In this document: piece by piece, positions 1-6,444 of the stretch
Layout: the number at the start of each line of letters is the position of its first letter
Position numbering within the stretch: position 1 is the stretch's first letter
NCBI GenBank assembly: GCA_900544945.1
Contig: UQXG01000083.1
Coordinates: 1 to 9,872 of the forward strand
Direction: 5' to 3'
From: an uncultured Eubacteriales bacterium
Lineage (GTDB): Bacteria; Bacillota; Clostridia; Oscillospirales; Oscillospiraceae
Length of the DNA stretch: 9,872 nt
Notes under the pieces: generated by a model
What the model was told of the DNA's origin: nothing
The model's input: only the letters and a program-made list of their open reading frames with translations
Database searches by the model: none
Program-made: the position numbers and the translations under genes

Positions 1-752
1 TTATGGAGGATTTTGAGGGTCCTCTGGACGTAATTTTTGAGCTGCTGAGTAAAAATAAAATTGAAATTCAGGACGTGTCCATCACCGCCATTCTGGAGCA
101 GTACTTAAGCTATCTGGAGGAAATGAAAAGGCTTGACATGGAGGTGGCCAGTGAGTTCATCACCATGGCCTCCCACCTGATGCTGATCAAGACGAAAATG
201 CTCCTGTCCGCCGCCGAACAGGCGGAGGCGGAGACGGAGCTTGACCTGCTGCGCCAGTCCCTCATTGAGCGCCGCCGGAAGGAGGCCATGGAGCAAATCC
301 GTAAGGCCGTGGCCGTGCTGGAGCCGAGAAACGAAATCGGCAGGTGCCTATTTACCAAGGAGCCGGAGCCGCTGAAGCGGGACAATACCTATCGGTATCA
401 GCATGATGTGCTGGATTTGCTCCGGGCGCTGGACATGATTGCCGAGCGCAATGCACGGCAGCTGCCGCCGCCTACCGCCAACTTCAAGGGCATTGTGGGC
501 AAGGAGCCTTATCCCATCGGTCGGAAGACCGGCGAGGTGCTCAGGCAGTTGGTGCTGCGGGGAGTGGAGCGGCTGAAAAATCTGTTCCGGGGGAACAGAA
601 GCCGGTCGGAAATCGTGGCAACGTTTCTGGCGGTGCTGGATCTGTGCAAGACCAATTCCGTGACATTGGAGGACGACGTGAACGGCGAAAACCCCAACGT
701 CCGGCTGCTGGACGAGGAGGAAAAGAAGGAGATGCTTGCCCATGGAGTTTGA
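1..752 (+). CDS. scpA: Segregation and condensation protein ScpA (5' partial)
   Basis: ScpA is the kleisin subunit of the bacterial SMC-ScpA-ScpB condensin, which organises and segregates the chromosome in the cytoplasm. The visible protein begins with the family hallmark FEGPLD only three residues after the first ATG (base 3). Family members usually carry several more residues before it, and the frame is open to the window edge, so the true start is probably upstream. The N-terminal SMC-binding helical region follows (LLSKNKIEIQDVSI, then LEQYLSYLEEM), then a charged middle part and a C-terminal winged-helix region (about residues 165-230, with RSRSEIVATFLAVLDLCK) that in the family binds the SMC head. 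About 249 residues are visible, against roughly 240-260 for complete proteins. The stop overlaps the start of scpB by 11 bases, which implies translational coupling. The identity is secure; only the exact start is unknown. Confidence 0.95.
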   Translation, partial: MEDFEGPLDVIFELLSKNKIEIQDVSITAILEQYLSYLEEMKRLDMEVASEFITMASHLMLIKTKMLLSAAEQAEAETELDLLRQSLIERRRKEAMEQIRKAVAVLEPRNEIGRCLFTKEPEPLKRDNTYRYQHDVLDLLRALDMIAERNARQLPPPTANFKGIVGKEPYPIGRKTGEVLRQLVLRGVERLKNLFRGNRSRSEIVATFLAVLDLCKTNSVTLEDDVNGENPNVRLLDEEEKKEMLAHGV

Positions 753-1308
753 ACAGCTGCAAAGAGCCATTGAGGCAATCCTTTTCGCCGCCGGCGAGCG
801 GATGGAAATCAGCCGCCTTTCTGAGGTGCTGGAAGTAGACCCGGATGAAATCGAGAAGGCAGCGGACGCCATGGCGGACGAGTTTGCCTTCCAGCGCCGG
901 GGCATTCGGATTCTGAAGCTGGAAAAGGGCTATCAGATGGTTTCCTCCGGAGAAATGGCAGACTTTGTGACAAAAGCCCTGGAAACCAGAAAGCCCCCCA
1001 AGCTGTCGGCCTCCCAGCTGGAGACCCTGACCATCATTGCTTACTATCAGCCGGCTACCAAGGCCATGGTGGAGCAGATTCGGGGAGTGGACAGTGCCTA
1101 TTCCGTAGCGGCACTGCTCAATAAGAAGCTCATTGAGGAGGCCGGACGGCTGAATGTTCCTGGAAGACCCATTCAGTATCGGACGACTCCGGATTTTCTG
1201 CGAACCTTCGGGCTTTCTACGCTGGAGGAGCTTCCCCCCATTGACAAGATTGCCTTTGGTGAGCCCATTGAGCTGCCCCAGGAGGAAAAAACCGGGGAGG
1301 AAAGCTGA
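742..1308 (+). CDS. scpB: Segregation and condensation protein ScpB
   Basis: ScpB dimers bind the central part of ScpA and regulate the SMC ATPase in the condensin complex. The 188-residue protein has the usual two winged-helix domains (about residues 1-80 and 88-160). The second contains the hallmark LETLTIIAYYQPATKAMVEQ followed by IRGVDS, and then GRLNVPGRPIQYRTT. ATG 742 is chosen because AAGGAG (726-731) lies 10 bases upstream. An in-frame TTG at 736 would leave only 4 bases of spacing. The start lies inside the end of scpA, in the normal arrangement for partners of one complex. The C-terminal tail after about residue 170 is acidic and probably disordered. Length is typical for the family. 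Confidence 0.96.
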   Translation: MEFEQLQRAIEAILFAAGERMEISRLSEVLEVDPDEIEKAADAMADEFAFQRRGIRILKLEKGYQMVSSGEMADFVTKALETRKPPKLSASQLETLTIIAYYQPATKAMVEQIRGVDSAYSVAALLNKKLIEEAGRLNVPGRPIQYRTTPDFLRTFGLSTLEELPPIDKIAFGEPIELPQEEKTGEES

Positions 1309-1309
1309 G

Positions 1310-1954
1310 ATGGGATGGGGCATTTTTTTCGCGTGCCTGGTCGTGCTTGCCCTGCTTCCGCTGGGAATCCGGGGAAGCTATGACCAGACCGGGTTTACCG
1401 TCCGGGTCATTGCAGGGCCGGTGAAGATTACCCTTTTTCCAAGAAAAAATCGGAAGAGAAAGCCAAAAACCGCAGATTCTTCGGAAAAGACCACAGAGGA
1501 AACCACGAAGTCTCCTTCCGAAAAGAAAAGGCCTAAGACCGAGACGACCGAGAAGGACGAGCCCGGAATGCAATCCGGCGGCAGCCTGGAGCGGTTTGTG
1601 CCCTGGATTCGGCTGGGACTGGATTTTCTGGGAGCTTTGCGGAGAAAAATCCGGCTGGATAACCTGTATCTGCATGTGGTTCTGGCGGGGGACGACCCCT
1701 GCGACCTGGCGGTAAACTACGGCAGAGCCTGGGCAGCAGTGGGGGATTTGCTTCCAAAGCTGGAGCGGATATTTGTCATCCGGAAACGGGACATCCAGGT
1801 GGGCTGTGATTTCGCGGCGGAGAAAATCACCGTCGCCGCGAGAGGCGATATGACGATGACCCTCGGTAGGACTCTGTGCCTGGGTACAATTTACGGAATC
1901 CGGGCTTTGAAAATATTCCTGACAATGAAAAGAGAAGGCGGTGCGGCAGCATGA
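1310..1954 (+). CDS. DUF2953 domain (YtfI-like) membrane-anchored protein
   Basis: This is a 214-residue protein of unknown biochemical function. It starts one base after the scpB stop and overlaps ytfJ by 4 bases (ATGA). An N-terminal hydrophobic segment (about residues 4-20) should anchor it in the membrane. Residues 46-86 are a Lys/Glu/Thr-rich low-complexity linker. The rest (about 92-205) has the features of DUF2953 proteins: alternating hydrophobic strands, a GRAWAAVGDLLP segment near 138-149, and a C-terminal hydrophobic or amphipathic stretch (about 184-204). In Bacillus and Clostridia this family (YtfI) is encoded beside the spore protein YtfJ, so a sporulation-linked role is inferred from context. 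The family call rests on gene order plus these features, because overall conservation is low. ATG 1310 is preferred over longer in-frame starts, which would run back through scpB. Confidence 0.8.
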   Translation: MGWGIFFACLVVLALLPLGIRGSYDQTGFTVRVIAGPVKITLFPRKNRKRKPKTADSSEKTTEETTKSPSEKKRPKTETTEKDEPGMQSGGSLERFVPWIRLGLDFLGALRRKIRLDNLYLHVVLAGDDPCDLAVNYGRAWAAVGDLLPKLERIFVIRKRDIQVGCDFAAEKITVAARGDMTMTLGRTLCLGTIYGIRALKIFLTMKREGGAAA

Positions 1955-2337
1955 GTCAGAAGCTTCCCAATATGTTAGAAAGTACCATCCAGAAAATCCG
2001 GGAAATGGTGGATGTGAATTCCGTGATGGGCGAACCCATTCACACGCCGGACGGGGTGACCATCATTCCCGTCAGCAAGGTCAGCGTTGGCTTTGGCGGC
2101 GGCGGAACGGATTTTGCTACCTCCAAGAATACGGAAAATCCCTTCGGCGGCGGTGTTGGCGGCGGCGTGAAGGTCACGCCTCTGTGCTTCCTGATCATTC
2201 AGGACGGCAATGTGCGGATGATGCCCGTGCCAGTGCCTGCCAGTTCCACGGCGGATCGGATTGTGGAGATGTTCCCGGAGACTTTGGAGAAAATCAACGG
2301 GATTCTGGACAAAAAATCCGGAAAAGCCGGAGAATAA
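1951..2337 (+). CDS. ytfJ: Spore protein YtfJ / GerW family
   Basis: YtfJ (GerW) is a small spore-associated protein. In Bacillus it is made in the forespore and affects germination; the molecular activity is not known. The 128-residue product matches the family well: an N-terminal helix (about 8-22), the segment MGEPIHTPDGVTIIPVSKVS (26-45), a glycine-rich stretch GFGGGGTDF (47-55), a second one FGGGVGGG (65-72), then PLCFLIIQDGNVRMMPV and a C-terminal helix. ATG 1951 overlaps the preceding stop (ATGA), so it is coupled to the DUF2953 gene. The purine-rich stretch around 1931-1941 is a modest ribosome binding site. Its presence suggests that the organism, or a recent ancestor, forms endospores, although the family also persists in some lineages with unconfirmed sporulation. 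Confidence 0.93.
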   Translation: MSQKLPNMLESTIQKIREMVDVNSVMGEPIHTPDGVTIIPVSKVSVGFGGGGTDFATSKNTENPFGGGVGGGVKVTPLCFLIIQDGNVRMMPVPVPASSTADRIVEMFPETLEKINGILDKKSGKAGE

Positions 2338-2376
2338 CCGGGCTGCGCCTGGGCACACTACACCCGGGTGAGAAAT

Positions 2377-3477
2377 GTGAAACGAATTTCCGCAGGGGCG
2401 GCGGCAGCGTTGCTGTCCGCCGCACTGCTTTTGCCTGCACCGGCGAAGGCGGTTTCCGCCGATCACGCCTATGTGCTGGATGGGGTCACCGGACGGGTGC
2501 TTTTTGAGAAAAACGCCGGGGAGCGTGGGCTGATTGCCAGCACCACCAAGATCATGACGGCTATGGTGGTCTGCGAGCAGTGCAACGTGCTGGACAGAAT
2601 GCGGATTCCCAGGGAGGCGGTGGGTATCGAGGGCTCCTCCATGTATCTGAAGGAGGGAGAGGTGCTGACCCTCCAGGAGCTGTTGTACGGGCTGATGCTG
2701 TCTTCCGGCAATGACGCGGCGGTGGCGCTTGCCATCTACTGCGGCGGCACGGTGGAGGGCTTTGCGGAACTGATGAACGACAAGGCCAGAAATCTTGGCC
2801 TGGCAGATACCCACTTTGAAAATCCCAACGGCCTGGACGCTCCCGGCCACTATTCCACCGCCCGGGATTTGGCCAAATTGGCGGCCTATGCCATGGAAAA
2901 TCCCATTTTCCGGAAAACCGTCTCCACCCGCTCGGTTACCGTTGGCCAGCGGCATCTGACCAATCACAATAAGCTGCTCTGGCGGCTGGAGGGTGCGGAC
3001 GGGGTGAAAACCGGTTTTACCAAGGCCGCCGGGCGGATTCTGGTGTCCAGCGCCAGCCGGATGGGACGGCGGGTGATCTGCGTGACCATGAACGACCCGG
3101 ACGACTGGAATGACCACTGTGCGCTTCTGAATCGGAGCTTTTCGGACTATCAGATTTGTCCGGTCGTGGGAAAAGGGCAGTGTGTGGGCACCTTGGAGGT
3201 GCTGGGCGGCGAAAACAGCCGGGTGGAAGTGCTGGCGGCAGAGGATTTTTCCTATGCGCTTACCCCGAAGGAAACCGTCCGGATTGCCCTGCCGGGGGCG
3301 GGATTTGTCTACGCACCGGCGGTGGAAGGGGCGGAGGCAGGCTTTGCCTATGCTCTGATTTCCGGAAAGGCCGTGGGGAAAATTCCCATAGTGTTCGGCG
3401 AAACCGTGGAGCAAAAGCCGGAAGAAGAGAAGTCCTTCTGGCAAAAATGGCGGTCGGGAAAAAACAAGGAGACATAA
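2377..3477 (+). CDS. dacB: Secreted D-alanyl-D-alanine carboxypeptidase (DacB/DacF type, peptidase S11)
   Basis: This low-molecular-weight penicillin-binding protein removes the terminal D-alanine from peptidoglycan stem peptides outside the membrane. The 366-residue product has a signal peptide (KR, an Ala/Leu-rich core, then a likely cleavage after PAPAKA). All three active-site motifs are present: STTK with the nucleophile Ser55 and Lys58, SGN at 110-112, and KTG at 211-213. A C-terminal beta domain like that of PBP5 follows, ending in a basic Trp-containing tail (SFWQKWRSGK) that could act as a membrane anchor. I chose GTG 2377 because GGTGA (2367-2371) precedes it by 5 bases. GTG 2368 is possible but lacks a visible ribosome site. 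The neighbours (ytfJ upstream, rluB downstream) resemble the sporulation dacB locus, but the housekeeping and spore-cortex paralogues cannot be told apart here, so the symbol is tentative. Confidence 0.92.
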   Translation: MKRISAGAAAALLSAALLLPAPAKAVSADHAYVLDGVTGRVLFEKNAGERGLIASTTKIMTAMVVCEQCNVLDRMRIPREAVGIEGSSMYLKEGEVLTLQELLYGLMLSSGNDAAVALAIYCGGTVEGFAELMNDKARNLGLADTHFENPNGLDAPGHYSTARDLAKLAAYAMENPIFRKTVSTRSVTVGQRHLTNHNKLLWRLEGADGVKTGFTKAAGRILVSSASRMGRRVICVTMNDPDDWNDHCALLNRSFSDYQICPVVGKGQCVGTLEVLGGENSRVEVLAAEDFSYALTPKETVRIALPGAGFVYAPAVEGAEAGFAYALISGKAVGKIPIVFGETVEQKPEEEKSFWQKWRSGKNKET

Positions 3478-4179
3478 ATGAAGGAGCGTTTGCAGAAGAT
3501 ATTGTCTGCCCGGGGAGTTGCCTCCCGGCGAAAGGCTGAGGAACTGATTCAAGAGGGGCAGGTGACCGTGAACGGGGAGAAGGCTGTGCTGGGTGACACC
3601 GCCGACCCGGATAGGGACGAGATTCTGATTTCCGGGCAGCCACTGCCTCCAAAACAGAAATTTGTCTATCTGCTTCTGAATAAGCCCCGGGGCTTTGTGA
3701 CGACAATGTCGGATGAGAAGGGAAGGCCGACGGCGGTTCAATTGGTGGCAGACTGCGGCACGCGGGTCTACCCCGTGGGGCGGCTGGACATGGATTCCGA
3801 GGGCCTGCTGCTCTTTACCAACGACGGAGAATTTGCCAACCGGATGACCCATCCCAAGCAGGAGCTTGACAAGGTCTATGAGGTATGGGTGAACCGGTAT
3901 ACTCCCGGTGCGCAGAGAGAACTTGCCAAGCCGGTGGTGCTGGACGGCTACAAAATTCGACCGCCGAAGGTGGAGCTGCTTTCCGCCCAGGGCTCCACGG
4001 CCCGGTTCCGGGTCACCATCCATGAGGGTCGGAACCGACAGATTCGCCGGATGTGCGAATTGGCTGGGATGTACTGCACCCGGCTGCGCCGGATTCAGGA
4101 GGGAAAGCTGGTTCTCGGGGACCTGCCGAAGGGCAAATGGCGGTATCTGACCCAGGAGGAAGTGGCCAGACTGAAATAA
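3478..4179 (+). CDS. rluB: 23S rRNA pseudouridine synthase RluB family
   Basis: This enzyme converts a uridine of 23S rRNA to pseudouridine during ribosome assembly; the RluB/RsuA family acts in the cytoplasm on rRNA. The 233-residue protein has an N-terminal S4 RNA-binding domain (about 1-60, with LQKILSARGVASRRKAEELI and VTVNG). The catalytic domain carries the GRLD motif with catalytic Asp104, followed by SEGLLLFTNDG. The C-terminal motif HEGRNRQIRRM (about 182-192) is also diagnostic. The start is clear: AAGGAG at 3466-3471 lies 6 bases before ATG 3478, which directly follows the carboxypeptidase stop. The gene is the last of its operon and is followed by a terminator. Within the family, RluB is favoured over RsuA, RluE or RluF by gene order (the scp/dacB neighbourhood) and length; the exact target uridine is inference. 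Confidence 0.93.
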   Translation: MKERLQKILSARGVASRRKAEELIQEGQVTVNGEKAVLGDTADPDRDEILISGQPLPPKQKFVYLLLNKPRGFVTTMSDEKGRPTAVQLVADCGTRVYPVGRLDMDSEGLLLFTNDGEFANRMTHPKQELDKVYEVWVNRYTPGAQRELAKPVVLDGYKIRPPKVELLSAQGSTARFRVTIHEGRNRQIRRMCELAGMYCTRLRRIQEGKLVLGDLPKGKWRYLTQEEVARLK

Positions 4180-4188
4180 ATAATGAAT

Positions 4189-4225
4189 GATGCCGCTTTT
4201 ACTCTTGCAAAATGCGGCATCTTTT
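4189..4225 (+). terminator. Intrinsic terminator after rluB
   Basis: GATGCCGC (4189-4196) pairs with GCGGCATC (4214-4221). TTTT/AAAA extends the stem around a single unpaired T, and TTTT (4222-4225) follows. It begins 9 bases after the rluB stop and ends the scpA-to-rluB operon. The T-run is short. The candidate promoter of the next gene starts within this structure. Confidence 0.85.
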
Positions 4226-4233
4226 GCTACTAT
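4205..4233 (+). promoter_or_regulatory. Candidate sigma-A promoter for the RpiR gene
   Basis: TTGCAA (4205-4210) and TACTAT (4228-4233) are separated by 17 bases. The -10 box is preceded by TGC, giving an extended -10. Each hexamer matches the consensus at 4 of 6 positions. Transcription would start near 4240, about 38 bases before the regulator's ATG. The -35 box lies in the loop of the rluB terminator, so the two signals share DNA. The match is plausible but not proven. Confidence 0.5.
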
Positions 4234-4239
4234 GGGTTC

Positions 4240-4261
4240 GGCGGAAAAAGACATATCCGCC
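4240..4261 (+). promoter_or_regulatory. Inverted repeat before the RpiR ribosome site (possible operator)
   Basis: GGCGGA (4240-4245) and TCCGCC (4256-4261) form a perfect inverted repeat with a 10-base A-rich centre. It lies at the predicted transcription start and ends 4 bases before AAGGAG (4266-4271). Being directly in front of a transcription-factor gene, it could be an autoregulatory operator. It could also be an RNA hairpin close to the ribosome site. There is no T-run, so it is not a terminator. Confidence 0.4.
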
Positions 4262-4277
4262 AGCCAAGGAGAATGAT

Positions 4278-5153
4278 ATGAGTTACGATATTTTGTCGAT
4301 ATTACAGGAGAAGGACGGAACCTTCTCCAAGGGTCAGCGGCGGATTGCCCGATACATTACCGAGGCCTATGACAAGGCCGCCTTTATGACCGCCAACCGG
4401 CTGGGTAAAACCGTAGGCGTTTCCGAATCCACGGTGGTGCGCTTTGCGGTGGATCTGGGCTTTGACGGCTATCCCAGTATGCAGAAGGCCATGCAGGAGA
4501 TGGTGCTCAACCGGCTGACCTCCGTCCAGCGCATCGAGGTGGCCAATAACCGCTTGGGTGACCAGGACATCGTTTCCACGGTGCTCCACTCGGATATGGA
4601 GAAGCTGCGCAAAACCGATGAGATTCTGAACCGGGAGGAATTTAGCGCCGCGGTGAACGCCATCATCAAGGCTAAGCGGGTGTACATTCTGGGGGTTCGC
4701 TCGGCGGAGCCTCTTGCCAATTTTTTAGGGTATTATCTGAACTATATGTTCAATAATGTCCATATTTTGTCCGGATTCGGCACGGTGGAGATGTTTGAGA
4801 AAATCGTCAGTGTGAACCCGGAGGATGTGGTCATCGCCTTCTCTTTCCCCCGGTATTCCTCCACGGCCACCAAGGGTGCTCAGTATTGCCGCAGCGCCGG
4901 CGCCACGGTCATCGGCATTACGGACAATCGGCTGTCCCCGCTGGGCAGCAACAGCGACCATGTGCTCATCGCCAAAAGCGACATGGTTTCCCTGGTGGAC
5001 TCTCTGGTAGCCCCGCTGAGCGTGGTCAATGCCCTGATCGTAGCCATCGCTTCTAAGAAGGAGGCGGAGCTTGCCCACACCTTCGAGACTCTGGAGCGGA
5101 TCTGGGACGAATACGACGTTTACGAGAAGCAGGTAGAAAAGCATGAGGTTTGA
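4278..5153 (+). CDS. MurR/RpiR-family transcriptional regulator with SIS domain
   Basis: This 291-residue regulator has an N-terminal RpiR helix-turn-helix domain (about 1-78; recognition region LGKTVGVSESTVVRFAVDLG at 42-61) and a C-terminal SIS domain (about 125-262). RpiR proteins usually sense phosphosugars through the SIS fold and control sugar or amino-sugar catabolism. Here the first SIS loop reads GVRSAE (139-144), and the second is SFPRYS (189-194) instead of the common Ser-x-Ser-Gly-x-Thr type loop, so the ligand may differ. ATG 4278 is chosen because AAGGAG (4266-4271) lies 6 bases upstream; an earlier in-frame ATG (4212) falls inside the terminator. The next gene's ATG lies 11 bases before this stop, so regulator and flavoprotein are probably co-translated. 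The regulated genes cannot be read from the window; the adjacent flavoprotein and the gene itself are candidates. Confidence 0.93.
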   Translation: MSYDILSILQEKDGTFSKGQRRIARYITEAYDKAAFMTANRLGKTVGVSESTVVRFAVDLGFDGYPSMQKAMQEMVLNRLTSVQRIEVANNRLGDQDIVSTVLHSDMEKLRKTDEILNREEFSAAVNAIIKAKRVYILGVRSAEPLANFLGYYLNYMFNNVHILSGFGTVEMFEKIVSVNPEDVVIAFSFPRYSSTATKGAQYCRSAGATVIGITDNRLSPLGSNSDHVLIAKSDMVSLVDSLVAPLSVVNALIVAIASKKEAELAHTFETLERIWDEYDVYEKQVEKHEV

Positions 5154-6375
5154 CGGGATTGTCATCGGCGGAGGCCCGGCGGGCATGTTCGCGGCCATCA
5201 CCGCGGCAAAACAGGGGCAGAAGGTGCTGCTGCTGGAGCGGAACGACCGGCTGGGAAAAAAGCTTCTCATCACCGGTAAGGGACGATGCAATGTGACAAA
5301 TGACTGCTCCGGCCAGGAGGTCTTGCAGAATACCCCCCGGAACGGCCGATTTCTGTACAGCGCCATGACGGCCTTTCCCCCGGAGAGAACCATGGCTTTC
5401 TTTCGGGAGGCCGGATGCGAGCTGAAAACCGAGCGGGGCAATCGGGTGTTCCCGGTGACGGACAAATCCCAGTCCGTCTTGGACTGCTTACAGCAGGAGC
5501 TGCGCAAAAACCATGTGACCGTCCTGACCGACCGGGCAGAACGAATCCTGACGCTGGAGGGCAGGGCAGTGGGCGTTGCCGGGCAGAAGCAGACCCACAC
5601 GGCGCAGTGGGTGATTCTTGCCACCGGCGGCGTATCCTACCCGGCCACCGGCTCCACCGGCGACGGCTACGCCATGGCCAGGCAGCTGGGACATACCATT
5701 GTTCCCCAGGAGGGAAATCTGGTGCCTCTGGAAATTGCCGGGTCGGACTGTCCCGATATGCAGGGGCTCAGTCTGCGCAACGTGGGGATCAAGCTGGTAA
5801 ATGCCAAAGGAAAGACCCTGTATCAGGATTTCGGGGAAATGCTCTTTACCCATTTTGGAGTCTCCGGCCCTACGGTGCTCTCCGCCAGCTGCCACCTGAA
5901 GGGAGAAGGCTGCCGCCTCCTTATCGATCTGAAGCCAGCTCTGGACGAAAAAAAGCTGGACGACCGGATTTTGCGGGATTTGGAGCTGTATCAGAATCGT
6001 GCCATGGAAAACGCCCTGACGGATTTGCTGCCCAGGAGCATGATCCCGGTAGTCCTCCGGCGGCTGGACATTGACCCGGCCATGCAGGCGAACGCTCTGA
6101 CGAGGCAGAAACGCCGGGAGCTTGAAGGGCTTCTCAAGGGATTTCCTTTGGAAATCACCGGGAAACGGCCGGTTTCCGAGGCCATTATCACCTCCGGCGG
6201 GGTGAAAGTGTCTGAAATTGACCCCAAGACCATGCAGTCGAAGCGCATACCCGGGCTGTACTTTGCCGGGGAGGTCATTGACTGTGATGCCTATACCGGC
6301 GGTTTCAACCTGCAAATCGCCTGGGCCACGGCCTATGCGGCGGCAATGGGAGCCTCCGGGAAAATCAACCATTGA
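5143..6375 (+). CDS. NAD(P)/FAD-dependent oxidoreductase, HI0933/BaiN/YtfP family
   Basis: This is a predicted FAD-binding oxidoreductase of 410 residues. The N-terminal Rossmann motif IGGGPAGM (8-15, GxGxxG pattern) is followed by LLLERNDRLGKKLLITGKGR and CNVTN (29-53), a signature of the HI0933 family. ATGGVSYPATGSTGDGY (160-176) is the second conserved element. The C-terminus GLYFAGEVIDCDAYTGGFNL (371-390) with QIAWATAYAA closes the FAD site. The family includes BaiN, implicated in reductive steps of bile-acid 7-dehydroxylation, and B. subtilis YtfP, but most members are housekeeping genes with no proven substrate, so no specific reaction is claimed. The ATG lies inside the end of the RpiR gene, with purine-rich GAGAAG at 5123-5128 upstream. 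The stop codon overlaps the -35 box of the acpP promoter. Confidence 0.93.
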   Translation: MRFDGIVIGGGPAGMFAAITAAKQGQKVLLLERNDRLGKKLLITGKGRCNVTNDCSGQEVLQNTPRNGRFLYSAMTAFPPERTMAFFREAGCELKTERGNRVFPVTDKSQSVLDCLQQELRKNHVTVLTDRAERILTLEGRAVGVAGQKQTHTAQWVILATGGVSYPATGSTGDGYAMARQLGHTIVPQEGNLVPLEIAGSDCPDMQGLSLRNVGIKLVNAKGKTLYQDFGEMLFTHFGVSGPTVLSASCHLKGEGCRLLIDLKPALDEKKLDDRILRDLELYQNRAMENALTDLLPRSMIPVVLRRLDIDPAMQANALTRQKRRELEGLLKGFPLEITGKRPVSEAIITSGGVKVSEIDPKTMQSKRIPGLYFAGEVIDCDAYTGGFNLQIAWATAYAAAMGASGKINH

Positions 6376-6400
6376 CAAACCCGGCTTTCTATACTAGAAT
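6372..6400 (+). promoter_or_regulatory. Strong sigma-A promoter for acpP
   Basis: A perfect -35 box TTGACA (6372-6377) is separated by 17 bases from TAGAAT (6395-6400), a 5-of-6 match to the -10 consensus. Transcription should start near 6407, giving a leader of about 38 bases. The -35 box covers the stop codon of the flavoprotein gene. This is the best promoter in the window, as expected for an abundant protein. Confidence 0.85.
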
Positions 6401-6401
6401 A

Positions 6402-6433
6402 CCTAGCAGATGATTCCTTAGATAGATGTTAGG
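6402..6433 (+). promoter_or_regulatory. Possible leader hairpin touching the acpP ribosome site
   Basis: CCTAGCA (6402-6408) can pair over seven bases with TGTTAGG (6427-6433), using one G-U pair. The 3' arm covers the first three bases of the AGGAGG ribosome site (6431-6436). A predicted start near 6407 would remove most of the 5' arm, so the hairpin forms only if transcription starts a few bases earlier. The evidence is weak. Confidence 0.25.
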
Positions 6434-6444
6434 AGGATTTCTCT

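Noticed and set aside
541..1323. A long minus-strand open frame opposite scpA and scpB
   Set aside because: The + strand genes are secure and show family hallmarks throughout. The antisense product has no recognisable motif and no good ribosome site.
2338..2370. Inverted repeat CCGGG/CCCGG and the 10-base palindrome CACCCGGGTG before the carboxypeptidase gene
   Set aside because: The arms are short, there is no T-run, and the palindrome overlaps a possible start codon. Such matches are frequent in DNA of this composition.
1975..4254. A very long open frame (about 759 codons) on the minus strand across ytfJ, the carboxypeptidase gene and rluB
   Set aside because: It is antisense to three well-recognised genes. 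Its product is rich in His, Gln, Pro and Gly without a domain I recognise. It is a by-product of GC-rich codon use.
5256..5262. A-AAA-AAG slippery heptamer in the correct frame inside the flavoprotein gene
   Set aside because: It encodes the conserved Gly-Lys-Lys of the HI0933 signature, and the zero frame continues to a full-length protein. A programmed -1 shift here would destroy the FAD domain, so it is most likely coincidence.
5143..6375. Assigning the flavoprotein as the bile-acid enzyme BaiN
   Set aside because: HI0933-family proteins are widespread in bacteria that do not modify bile acids, and no other bai genes are present here.
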